Positions 1-6,410 of a stretch of 26,824 nucleotides of DNA are shown piece after piece (position 1 is the first letter of the stretch; every line of letters starts with the position of its first letter). Origin of the DNA: a virus; IMG/VR virus record IMGVR_UViG_3300010400_000048, positions 1-26,824 of that record. The stretch is one strand, 5' to 3'. The notes beneath the pieces are model-generated. The model was not told the DNA's origin, searched no databases, and worked only from the letters and a program-made list of their open reading frames with translations. Made by a program: the position numbers and the translations under genes.

Positions 1-1
1 A

Positions 2-526
2 TTCTTAGAGGATATCGATCTTTTCGGTGGATCGCGTGAATCCAATAATAACCCAATGATGCTCGGTGAACTTCTCAATCAGCTCGATGGAGTTGAAGAG
101 AACACTGATATCATCGTGATTGGTAGTACCAATAACAAAGAAGTATTGGAAAAGGCTTTAGTATCCCGCCCAGGTCGTTTCGATAAGGTCATTGACTTCC
201 CACTTCCAGCCTTGGCTGAACGTATCCGCATGATCAAAACATTCAGCAATGGCTTGCTTGGTGATGAGGCTGATTATATTGAAGAAGTTGCCAAAGAAGC
301 TAAGAAGAAAACAGGTGCTCAGATTCGTGAGCTCGTTAACATGGCTATCATCTTCGCAGTTGATGAGAAATCATATGATGAGAATCATAAGCTGATCATC
401 ACTAAAGATCATTTTGAAAAAGCAATGGTAGCAGTAAAAGGTAAGGACTTCAATCAGGTTACAGGGTTTTCAACCCCAGGACTTAGTAGCCCGCTTGGTA
501 GTAGATTTCGCGATCTAGACGACTAA
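2..526 (+). CDS. AAA+ ATPase, C-terminal part (5' end outside window)
   Basis: The reading frame is open from the left window edge, so the N-terminus and Walker A motif are missing. What remains is the second half of an AAA+ module of the FtsH/proteasomal ATPase type. It shows a Walker B run (FLEDID), a sensor-1 region (IVIGSTNN), the SRPGRFD arginine-finger box, and the small helical lid ending around AQIRELVNMAIIFAVDE. After the lid there is only a short Ser/Gly-rich tail ending RFRDLDD. FtsH would carry its zinc protease domain there, so this is a stand-alone ATPase, perhaps a remodelling factor. The fold is clear; the substrate is unknown. It ends 14 bp before the next gene, which has a good AAGGAG ribosome site. 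Confidence 0.85.
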   Translation, partial: FLEDIDLFGGSRESNNNPMMLGELLNQLDGVEENTDIIVIGSTNNKEVLEKALVSRPGRFDKVIDFPLPALAERIRMIKTFSNGLLGDEADYIEEVAKEAKKKTGAQIRELVNMAIIFAVDEKSYDENHKLIITKDHFEKAMVAVKGKDFNQVTGFSTPGLSSPLGSRFRDLDD

Positions 527-540
527 TAAAGGAGAGAAAA

Positions 541-951
541 ATGGCAAAGACAAAATATGTAGAAGCATCACAGGACGCAGAATCATTGGTTTCGAAGGTT
601 ATGGAAGTGTGGCCAGATCGTTTCGCCCACATCAATCGCACTGAGATCTTGCTTGTTATGAAAGATTCAGCGAAGAGCACATATCGAGCACGTACTCGTT
701 TATTGAACGGGTTCTATCGTATGCTCACAAAGAAAAAGATCATCATTGAGCTTTGGAAACAAGGTTGGGACTTAGATAAACCTGTGGATCGTGCATTAAC
801 GGTCTATCGTGAGCTTTGGCGCATCGATACCCGCGAAACAACACATGATTATAAGCTTGTTAAGCCTGATCTTACTGACTTCACGAAGATCTTAGAGAAA
901 ACCGGTCTTCATGGTGAGACAGCTGAGCAATTCTTTAATAAAGTCATCTAA
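541..951 (+). CDS. Phage metallopeptidase-fold protein with lost zinc site
   Basis: A 136-residue protein whose C-terminal half matches the layout of the putative phage metallopeptidase family (PF18894 type). It has a helix ending in an HELxH-like box, then an aromatic/basic strand, then an H-D-x-x-[DE]-F box. Here the first box reads RELWR (residues 90-94) and the second reads KPDLTDF (about 108-114). The Glu and Asp remain but all three expected zinc-binding His are replaced. It is therefore probably a non-enzymatic descendant. AAGGAG lies 8 nt before the start. Its stop overlaps the next start as TAATG, so the two are probably translationally coupled. Family assignment is from memory of the motif layout, not a search. 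Confidence 0.6.
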   Translation: MAKTKYVEASQDAESLVSKVMEVWPDRFAHINRTEILLVMKDSAKSTYRARTRLLNGFYRMLTKKKIIIELWKQGWDLDKPVDRALTVYRELWRIDTRETTHDYKLVKPDLTDFTKILEKTGLHGETAEQFFNKVI

Positions 952-1295
952 TGTTTAAGCAAGTTCTCATATTGCGCAAGGATCTTAACATGCGTAAGGG
1001 TAAGATGATTGCCCAGGGAGCTCATGCTGCGATTGGAGCTTTAAAACAAGTCTCAGCCGCTGATAAAAAAGAGTGGGAAGCTAACGGCTGCACAAAAATA
1101 TGTCTAGGAGTAGACGATGAACAAACACTCCTAGACTTAGCACGAAGAGTAGCTGATGCAAAGATTCCTTGTTATGTTGTGCTAGATGCGGGTCGAACAG
1201 AGTTTCATGGAGAGCCAACGTTTACGGCTCTCGGTATTGGTCCAGCGCTTGCAGATGATATTGATAAATTCACAGGACAGTTGCATTTACTATAA
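951..1295 (+). CDS. Peptidyl-tRNA hydrolase 2 (Pth2 family)
   Basis: At 114 residues this is full length for the Pth2/PTRH2 family, which releases peptides from peptidyl-tRNA. The N-terminus KQVLILRKDLNMRKGKMIAQ followed by GAHAAIGAL is the family hallmark (Lys, Arg-Asp, GK-x2-AQ-x-AHA). The middle DAGRTEF and C-terminal TALGIGP plus DDIDKFTGQLHLL match the conserved end of the fold. Pth2 is mainly archaeal and eukaryotic, while bacteria normally use the unrelated Pth1, so a phage copy is notable. Possible roles are recycling peptidyl-tRNA during heavy translation or compensating for an inactivated host enzyme; both are inference. The gene is joined by TAATG overlaps on both sides. Confidence 0.88.
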   Translation: MFKQVLILRKDLNMRKGKMIAQGAHAAIGALKQVSAADKKEWEANGCTKICLGVDDEQTLLDLARRVADAKIPCYVVLDAGRTEFHGEPTFTALGIGPALADDIDKFTGQLHLL

Positions 1296-2416
1296 TGTAT
1301 CTAACAAAGATCGTTTTGGAGAACTTTCAAGGATTTGAAAGGGGAGAATTCAACCTATCTCCTAACCTTAACATTTTGGTTGGAGTTTCAAACGTAGGTA
1401 AAAGTAGTGTCGCTCGTGCCTTAGCCCTTGTCCTATATAATCAATGGGATAAGTCTTGGTGCAGATTTGGAGCGAAGTATTGCAGGATTACTCTTGAAAC
1501 GAGCACGGGCGTTGTGGTGATTCGTGAAAAGGGTGATAAGGTTAACCGTTATATCCTCCGTTCCCCTGGTTCCCCCGAACAGCTTTTTGAGTCTTTTGGC
1601 ACTTCCACCCCAGAACAGGTAAACCAAGCCCTTAAAATCCATGAAGTTCAAATCGATACTACTGACAAGCTGAATTTAAACTTAGCTGGCCAGATGGACG
1701 CTCTTTTTCTCCTTTCCCAGACAGGGAGTTATAGGGCGAAGGTCCTAGGTAAATTGTCCGGGGCGACGTATTTGGACCATGCGATCAGGGAGTTGAACAA
1801 AGACAAGCGTAGAATTACAGCTGAAAAGGATGCCAAGGATTTGGAGATTGTAGACCTTCAAACACAGGTAGATAAGTTTGGTGCATTAGAATCACTTTCT
1901 GGGACTATCTCGAACCTGGAAGCCCGATTGGTTTCCCTGGGTGCAGCAGAACAGCGCGTAGAACAGATCAGATCGCTCCTAGAACGCATAAAAGCCTTAC
2001 GGGATAGTTGGACACGGGAACATGCCAAAACTGAGCTTTTGGGCACCTTTGATCTTACAGCCATTGATAAATTAGCCCCAAGAGTAGATAAGATTAAGAC
2101 GATTGATTTGCTTTTAAGTGATGTCCTAGCGTTCAAGCTTTCATACTTCCATCATTATAACATAGATCAGTTTTTGAATAAGATCGATTTATCTGGTATA
2201 AGTATACTAGCGGATAAGGTGAAGGCTTTCAAAGCGAAGGAAGATTTAGCCGTACGACTTGTTGATCGGCTAGGTCTAATTCATCTTGTATCTCGTGATT
2301 TAAAACAAGCAGAACAAGATCATGCGGAAGCAGCAAAGCAGTATACAGATATGCTTCGAGAAAATGGAGTTTGCCCGACTTGTAATCAGGCAACAAATCA
2401 TCTATGCGTACAATAA
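1295..2416 (+). CDS. Rad50/SbcC-like ATPase, N-terminal half ending at zinc hook
   Basis: The start MYLTKIVLENFQGFERGEF is the typical SMC/Rad50 first strand and is followed by a Walker A GVSNVGKSS (residues 30-38). A Q-loop-like region follows, and roughly residues 165-355 are coiled coil. The protein stops just after a CPTC zinc hook (360-363). A normal SbcC/Rad50 would continue from the hook into the returning coil and the C-terminal ATPase lobe. Those parts (signature and Walker B) are encoded separately at 3939-4583. The complex presumably works with the Mre11-like nuclease at 2772 to process DNA ends in recombination-dependent replication, by analogy with T4 gp46/gp47. Its end overlaps the next gene by 13 bp. 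Confidence 0.85.
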   Translation: MYLTKIVLENFQGFERGEFNLSPNLNILVGVSNVGKSSVARALALVLYNQWDKSWCRFGAKYCRITLETSTGVVVIREKGDKVNRYILRSPGSPEQLFESFGTSTPEQVNQALKIHEVQIDTTDKLNLNLAGQMDALFLLSQTGSYRAKVLGKLSGATYLDHAIRELNKDKRRITAEKDAKDLEIVDLQTQVDKFGALESLSGTISNLEARLVSLGAAEQRVEQIRSLLERIKALRDSWTREHAKTELLGTFDLTAIDKLAPRVDKIKTIDLLLSDVLAFKLSYFHHYNIDQFLNKIDLSGISILADKVKAFKAKEDLAVRLVDRLGLIHLVSRDLKQAEQDHAEAAKQYTDMLRENGVCPTCNQATNHLCVQ

Positions 2417-2775
2417 TTGCAGGTAGCAGAACTATCACTGATCCAAAAGTCATTGAAGAAGCTGTAGCAGCTTCTGGATTCATTATTACAGAGGTTGTTT
2501 GCGGTGGAGCAGCAGGCGTAGATACTCTTGGAAAAGATTGGGCTGTACTTCGTGGCATTCCAGTTAAGATGTTTCCAGCGGATTGGGAAGCACATGGTAA
2601 AGCAGCTGGTCCTATTCGTAACGCTGAGATGGCTGCATACGCTGAGCAAGCTATCTGTATCTTTGATGCACAGGCTGAGAATAAGGGAACTAACAACATG
2701 TCAAAACAAGCCAGAACTGCTGGCAAGAATGTGTTCAATCACATAACAAATTTTAGGGTTATACCTTTAGAATGA
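2404..2775 (+). CDS. SLOG superfamily protein (DUF2493/YspA-like)
   Basis: A 123-residue protein beginning MRTIIAGSRTITD, with VVCGGAAGVDTLGKDWA in the middle and WEAHGKAAGPIRNAEMA further on. These are the beta-strand/GSR, GGAxGxD and AGxxRN motifs of the DUF2493 group of SLOG (SMF/DprA-LOG-like, Rossmann-type) proteins. The fold binds nucleotides or nucleotide-derived ligands; for phage copies the ligand is not known. It sits between the Rad50 N-half (13-bp overlap) and Mre11 (ATGA overlap), so it is made with the recombination complex, but a physical link is only inferred. No clear ribosome site precedes the ATG, which suggests translational coupling. Confidence 0.8.
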   Translation: MRTIIAGSRTITDPKVIEEAVAASGFIITEVVCGGAAGVDTLGKDWAVLRGIPVKMFPADWEAHGKAAGPIRNAEMAAYAEQAICIFDAQAENKGTNNMSKQARTAGKNVFNHITNFRVIPLE

Positions 2776-3698
2776 AGATTCTATTCTTTACAGACATGCA
2801 CTTGCGTTCAGCGTCTGATCGTCCCAAATGGCGCATCGATGATCATTATAAGCAGCAGTTTGCTGAGCTTCAGGAGATTAGCTCTATAGCCAAAGATCAG
2901 AAGGTTGATCTAATGGTGAGCGTTGGAGATTTCTTTGACCATACACGTGTGTCTCATCAGCTGGTAACTGATACTTTGAATTGGTGCAAGACGTTACCCT
3001 GTTCTTTATATAGCGTAGTAGGAAATCATGATGTTAATGCCTATGTAACCTCAGATCGTAACAACGGTCTTGGTGTGCTCTTTGAAAGTGGTGCGGTAGA
3101 ACGTCTCGATGATTTGGTGTTAGACGATAAGAAGGTTGTAATTCGTGGCGTGCATGTTTTTATTGATCCAAGACAAGGTAACTACATGTTTGATTCACAG
3201 TATAAGGACTATTTTAAGATTGTAGCTAGTCATAATTTTATCATTCCTCGAGAAGTTCCTTTTGATCATGTGCTTCCTCAGGATGTTAAGACAAACGCCA
3301 ATGTTATCGTACTAGGGCATTATCATCAATGCTTCCATATGTTTCATAATAACACAGCTTTCGTTAATCCAGGTAGCATATCACGTTGGGCAGTTAACGA
3401 GCAGCATCAGCCACAAGTATTTATAGTAGATACAGAGAAAAACGCAGGTATGATAACAAGTTTCCCGCTTAAGTGTGCTTTACCGGCTGCTGAGATTTTT
3501 GATCTAGCTGCAGCTGCTGAGATCAAATCAACAGAGATGAACTTACAGGCATTTGTTGATAGCTTAGAGAATACAAGCTTCGATAATGTAGATGTAGAAA
3601 ACGTGGTTTTGACAGAAGGCAATAAGCAAGGCCTAGTTAAAGGGGTAGTTGATCTAGCTTTAACAAAAATACAACAAGCGAAGGTGGAATTAAAATGA
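2772..3698 (+). CDS. Mre11/SbcD-like metallophosphoesterase (recombination nuclease)
   Basis: The 308-residue protein carries the calcineurin-like phosphoesterase motifs in order: FFTDMHLR (D-x-H), VGDFFDH (GD), VVGNHDV (GNHD), VASHNF (H) and LGHYHQ (GHxH). Together these form the two-metal site of Mre11, SbcD and T4 gp47. The remaining C-terminal region, about 100 residues after FVNPGSISRW, would be the capping and Rad50-binding part. The size fits phage gp47 homologues. It lies between the two halves of a split Rad50-like ATPase and overlaps both neighbours by 4 bp (ATGA), strong evidence for one nuclease complex that resects or trims DNA ends. Confidence 0.9.
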   Translation: MKILFFTDMHLRSASDRPKWRIDDHYKQQFAELQEISSIAKDQKVDLMVSVGDFFDHTRVSHQLVTDTLNWCKTLPCSLYSVVGNHDVNAYVTSDRNNGLGVLFESGAVERLDDLVLDDKKVVIRGVHVFIDPRQGNYMFDSQYKDYFKIVASHNFIIPREVPFDHVLPQDVKTNANVIVLGHYHQCFHMFHNNTAFVNPGSISRWAVNEQHQPQVFIVDTEKNAGMITSFPLKCALPAAEIFDLAAAAEIKSTEMNLQAFVDSLENTSFDNVDVENVVLTEGNKQGLVKGVVDLALTKIQQAKVELK

Positions 3699-3958
3699 GC
3701 CTAGAACAAGATCTATTAAATTTAAAAACCAAGGGTGAAAAACTTGATACCCTTCGTAAGGAAAATGCTGCAAGGCTAACGGTGCTAGAAGAAGAGAAAG
3801 AAAAGCTTCTAGTTGAAGCACAGGCGCTTGGCATAGCTCCAGATCAGATTGAAGAGACTCTGAAGCGCGAAGAAGCTGCTGTTCAAGCAGAAGTAACAGC
3901 GTTGGATGTTGAACTATCTAAGGTATTAGAACAACTTAATGAATCAAATAGCAAGTAA
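3695..3958 (+). CDS. Coiled-coil protein, probable separate Rad50 coil segment
   Basis: The 87-residue sequence is almost wholly heptad-like and charged (Glu, Lys, Leu rich), with a short break at QALGIAPDQ. That pattern is what one sees in the returning coil of SbcC/Rad50. The gene lies immediately before the Rad50 C-half and overlaps it by 20 bp in a different frame (+1). Two readings are possible. It may be an independent coiled-coil subunit that pairs with the N-half coil, or the first part of the C-half joined by a +1 shift. The second start (3939) lacks a good Shine-Dalgarno sequence, which leaves both options open. No enzymatic motif is present. Confidence 0.7.
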   Translation: MSLEQDLLNLKTKGEKLDTLRKENAARLTVLEEEKEKLLVEAQALGIAPDQIEETLKREEAAVQAEVTALDVELSKVLEQLNESNSK

Positions 3959-4583
3959 ATTTAATAACGTAAAGACAACATATCACGAAAAGCTTGGTGA
4001 ACTTAACAAGCTAAAGCGTGATTTGACAACTGCGAAGGCTAAAATCATTGAGCTAACTGATAAAGAGGACACGACGCTTAAGGCAAGCCTATTTTTACAG
4101 TCTTTGTCTGATCAGACACGTCTTCAGGTTCTTGATAAGATTTCAGGCATAGTGACAGAAGCACTCCAGACCGTTAAGGATAAGAATTTGGTCTTCACGA
4201 TGCAGCTCGTTACTAAGGCAAATCAACCCACCTTAGAGATGGGTATCCTGGATAAGTTATCCGGACAGACATACGATGTAGTCAACTCTTTTGGTGGTGG
4301 TATCTGCGATATTGTATCCTTGGCTTTACGTGTTGCACTTCTAGTTAAGTGGCAACCAAGCTTGTCTCGAGTGTTGATCCTGGATGAGGCTTGTAAGCAC
4401 GTTGCTATTAAGGATCAAGAGCTATTATCAACCTTTGTTAGGAAGCTATCAGAAGCACTGAACGTTCAATTTATCTGGATATCGCATTCTGATATCCTGC
4501 AGCAAGCAGCTCATAAGATTTTTGAGGTGAACAAACATGACGGACTCTCAACAGCCGAAGAAAAAGACGCCAAAGCCCTTTAA
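3939..4583 (+). CDS. Rad50/SbcC-like ATPase, C-terminal half
   Basis: The 214-residue protein begins with about 60 residues of coiled coil. It continues into the C-terminal ATPase lobe of Rad50/SbcC. The ABC signature region is SFGGGICDIVSLALRVALL, and Walker B with its catalytic Glu is VLILDEACKHV, followed by FIWISHSD, the H-loop region. It has no P-loop, so it must pair with the product of 1295-2416 to make an ATP-binding site. Only about 60 residues of coil are present here, far fewer than the roughly 190 in the N-half. The upstream 87-residue coil protein may make up part of the difference. It overlaps the next gene by 47 bp. Confidence 0.85.
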   Translation: MNQIASKFNNVKTTYHEKLGELNKLKRDLTTAKAKIIELTDKEDTTLKASLFLQSLSDQTRLQVLDKISGIVTEALQTVKDKNLVFTMQLVTKANQPTLEMGILDKLSGQTYDVVNSFGGGICDIVSLALRVALLVKWQPSLSRVLILDEACKHVAIKDQELLSTFVRKLSEALNVQFIWISHSDILQQAAHKIFEVNKHDGLSTAEEKDAKAL

Positions 4584-5136
4584 TGAAGATGCAGTGCTTC
4601 GTGGAGCATGGCGCAGAGCATTTAGGCAGTTCCCTATAAAGAAAGAAGTCTTGGCTGAAGGAACACGCCGAGTACCACGTTATAATCAAGATGGTAGTCG
4701 AGCTAAGATAGACTCTAAAGAGCATCATTGTCAGGTTTGCAATAAATGGGTTAAGGCGTCAGTAGGTGGCAAGAACAACATAGACGTCGATCATATCATC
4801 CCAGTTATCGATGTTAATGATATCAGTGGTAAGGTCAGTGACTGGAATGTCTATAAATCCAGGCTGGTATGTGATAAGTCTAATCTTCAGCGCATTTGTC
4901 GCGCTTGTCACACTATTAAGACAAAGACAGAAGCTGATCATCGAAATGCCTTGAAAGACAAGGAAGCGATGGATGTATTAGAAGAGCAGATCAAGTTTGC
5001 CAAGAGCGTTACTGAAGAGAAGGCTCTTAAGAAGAGATTTGCAAGATTTTTGAATAAGAAGAAGCCAGCTGCTACACGAGAACGTGCAGCAAAGCTGAAA
5101 GAGCTTCTTATAAAAAGAATGACGCAAGAGGATTAA
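4537..5136 (+). CDS. HNH endonuclease-like protein
   Basis: A 199-residue basic protein with a zinc-bound HNH fold in the middle. CQVCNKW supplies the first metal-binding pair, VDHIIPV the catalytic DH, NLQRICRACH the Asn and second Cys pair, and HTIKTK the last His. The N-terminus (QQPKKKTPKP) and C-terminus are strongly basic and lysine-rich, fitting DNA binding. GAGGTG lies 7 nt upstream of the start. HNH proteins in phages may be homing nucleases, packaging nucleases or recombination nucleases. Its position directly behind Mre11/Rad50, with a 47-bp overlap and inside the same gene run, argues for a resident role rather than a recent homing insertion, but this is not proven. Confidence 0.82.
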   Translation: MTDSQQPKKKTPKPFNEDAVLRGAWRRAFRQFPIKKEVLAEGTRRVPRYNQDGSRAKIDSKEHHCQVCNKWVKASVGGKNNIDVDHIIPVIDVNDISGKVSDWNVYKSRLVCDKSNLQRICRACHTIKTKTEADHRNALKDKEAMDVLEEQIKFAKSVTEEKALKKRFARFLNKKKPAATRERAAKLKELLIKRMTQED

Positions 5137-5411
5137 TGGAAATTCTAGGTTGGATCGCTACGTTAGCATTTGCTGGTTGTTATTGGCCTCAATTGGTTAA
5201 AACTTGGCGTCGAAAGCTTGTTGGAGATATAAGTATATGGCCATGGATTATCCAATGTCTTGGATATGCTGTTGGTCTTCCTTATGGTCTCTATCTTGAC
5301 AAGATGCCATTGATTGTTGGTTATGCACACGGATTGGTTTGCAGTCTACTATTTATTTGGATGTATTGGAGGTTTAAAGACAATGTATCGACTAAGCGAA
5401 GAGCTCGCTAA
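5136..5411 (+). CDS. PQ-loop / SemiSWEET-like small membrane protein
   Basis: The 91 residues form three predicted membrane helices: ILGWIATLAFAGCYWPQL, IWPWIIQCLGYAVGLPYGLYL and LIVGYAHGLVCSLLFIWMYW. Helix 1 ends in the Pro-Gln pair of the PQ-loop motif, followed by the typical basic stretch KTWRRK and a G-D-I-S turn. Length and three-helix layout match bacterial SemiSWEET proteins, which dimerise to carry small solutes such as sugars. A transport function in a phage is unproven. The start overlaps the HNH stop as TAATG, with GAGG upstream. Confidence 0.78.
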   Translation: MEILGWIATLAFAGCYWPQLVKTWRRKLVGDISIWPWIIQCLGYAVGLPYGLYLDKMPLIVGYAHGLVCSLLFIWMYWRFKDNVSTKRRAR

Positions 5412-5859
5412 AATTGTACTCTCAATGATCAGAACACCTGAGCTTGAATCAGCAGGTAATACTGCATTTTTGCCCAGACACCTCAATAGCGTAGGTATCA
5501 TAGATCCTATTTGCTGCGCTGGATCTACATTCCATTATATCCTTGAATGTCCAAAACCCATCATCTATCATAATATGCCATTTGTTCCACCTAGCGTCGA
5601 TGGATACTTCCTTTATCGTAAGGAAGAGTTACAACCAGTTACAGAGAAGTGGGAGATTAATCGAGTATTAGTTGATCCAACCGCTACTGATCCGGACGAG
5701 ATGCTTGATGTAAGCGATGCAGCTGTTGTGTTACCAAGTGACGTTGATAAATTAACTGCTCAAACAATTAAAACGATGGAGCAGCTTATTAAGAAAGAGC
5801 CATTGATTATTGACTGTTTGAACTGGGAGAAAAAACATGGAAAACCCGAAGCCAAATAA
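5383..5859 (+). CDS. Hypothetical protein
   Basis: A 158-residue protein I do not recognise. The ATG at 5383 is chosen over an in-frame start at 5314 because GGAGGT lies 9 nt before it. The upstream extension would only be a shadow of the overlapping membrane gene. The sequence is acidic towards the C-terminus (TATDPDEMLDVSDAA) and has a PICCAG stretch near residue 45. There is no signal peptide or membrane segment. It overlaps its neighbours by 29 and 23 bp, so it belongs to the same transcription unit. Confidence 0.7.
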   Translation: MYRLSEELAKIVLSMIRTPELESAGNTAFLPRHLNSVGIIDPICCAGSTFHYILECPKPIIYHNMPFVPPSVDGYFLYRKEELQPVTEKWEINRVLVDPTATDPDEMLDVSDAAVVLPSDVDKLTAQTIKTMEQLIKKEPLIIDCLNWEKKHGKPEAK

Positions 5860-6226
5860 CTTTAAAGAAGCAGCACTATCGCATATCCCATCTGATATCA
5901 TTGCGTCTATGCAAAGAGAAACAGCTGTAAAGACTGAAGGTATGACTGGATTGGAAGCTATCAGGGTAAATAGCGGTTCACCTATGCTTCCTAAGGCACC
6001 AGAAATGCCTATAAAGGATGCCTCGGTATCCGTTGCAGTGGATGGTAAGGTTATTAAGGTTGCTCTTAATCCTACTGAGGGAGCTGTAACAATGCTCCTT
6101 TATCTGCTTGCCACTGTTTGGAGTAAGGATAAGAAGATTGCCAAGATTTTGAAGCAGTTTAACTTTCATTTCTTTGACGCGAATAACGTTCAGATTTATC
6201 CACCGCTGAAAAATGTTAAAAGGTAA
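5837..6226 (+). CDS. Hypothetical protein
   Basis: The 129-residue product is not recognised. The first 65 residues look loosely folded (Pro, Met and Ser rich). From about residue 65 there is a short beta segment (ASVSVAVDGKVIKVALN) and a helix (GAVTMLLYLLATVWSKDKKIAKIL), with a final strand containing FHFFDANNVQIYPP. It starts with a good GGGAG site inside the end of the previous gene and overlaps the next gene by 14 bp. Confidence 0.68.
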   Translation: MENPKPNNFKEAALSHIPSDIIASMQRETAVKTEGMTGLEAIRVNSGSPMLPKAPEMPIKDASVSVAVDGKVIKVALNPTEGAVTMLLYLLATVWSKDKKIAKILKQFNFHFFDANNVQIYPPLKNVKR

Positions 6227-6410
6227 TGCACCTTGTACCTGTAAGCATAGTAAGGCGAATCATCTAAGCCCACATTTTTGGGCTGATGAGGTTAGACAGG
6301 TTATTGATACAGTGATGGGTTGTAGTGTAAAGAATTGCCAGTGTAATGTGTTCGTAATGGACAATTTGAAGTTTTTAGAAAAGGAATATGATGCTAAATC
6401 TGGAGAATAG
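6213..6410 (+). CDS. Mini zinc protein, CxCxHx4H / Cx4CxC type (copy 1 of 5)
   Basis: A 65-residue protein with two metal-binding clusters. The first is CTCKHSKANH (C8, C10, H12, H17) and the second is CSVKNCQCNVF. The pattern C-x(1,2)-C-x-H-x4-H, a variable linker, then C-x(4,5)-C-x-C-x2-[FY] recurs in four other small genes of this window (10112, 19165, 21774, 22016). That recurrence makes it a true small protein rather than a chance frame. The function is unknown; zinc-mediated protein or nucleic-acid binding is plausible. It lies immediately before the DNA polymerase gene, overlapping it by 23 bp. Confidence 0.7.
   Translation: MLKGNAPCTCKHSKANHLSPHFWADEVRQVIDTVMGCSVKNCQCNVFVMDNLKFLEKEYDAKSGE

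Noticed and set aside
2229-2738. Long minus-strand frame of 169 codons
   Set aside because: It lies opposite the Rad50 N-half and SLOG genes, has no ribosome site or protein motif, and its residue mix is low-complexity. The + strand genes explain the region.
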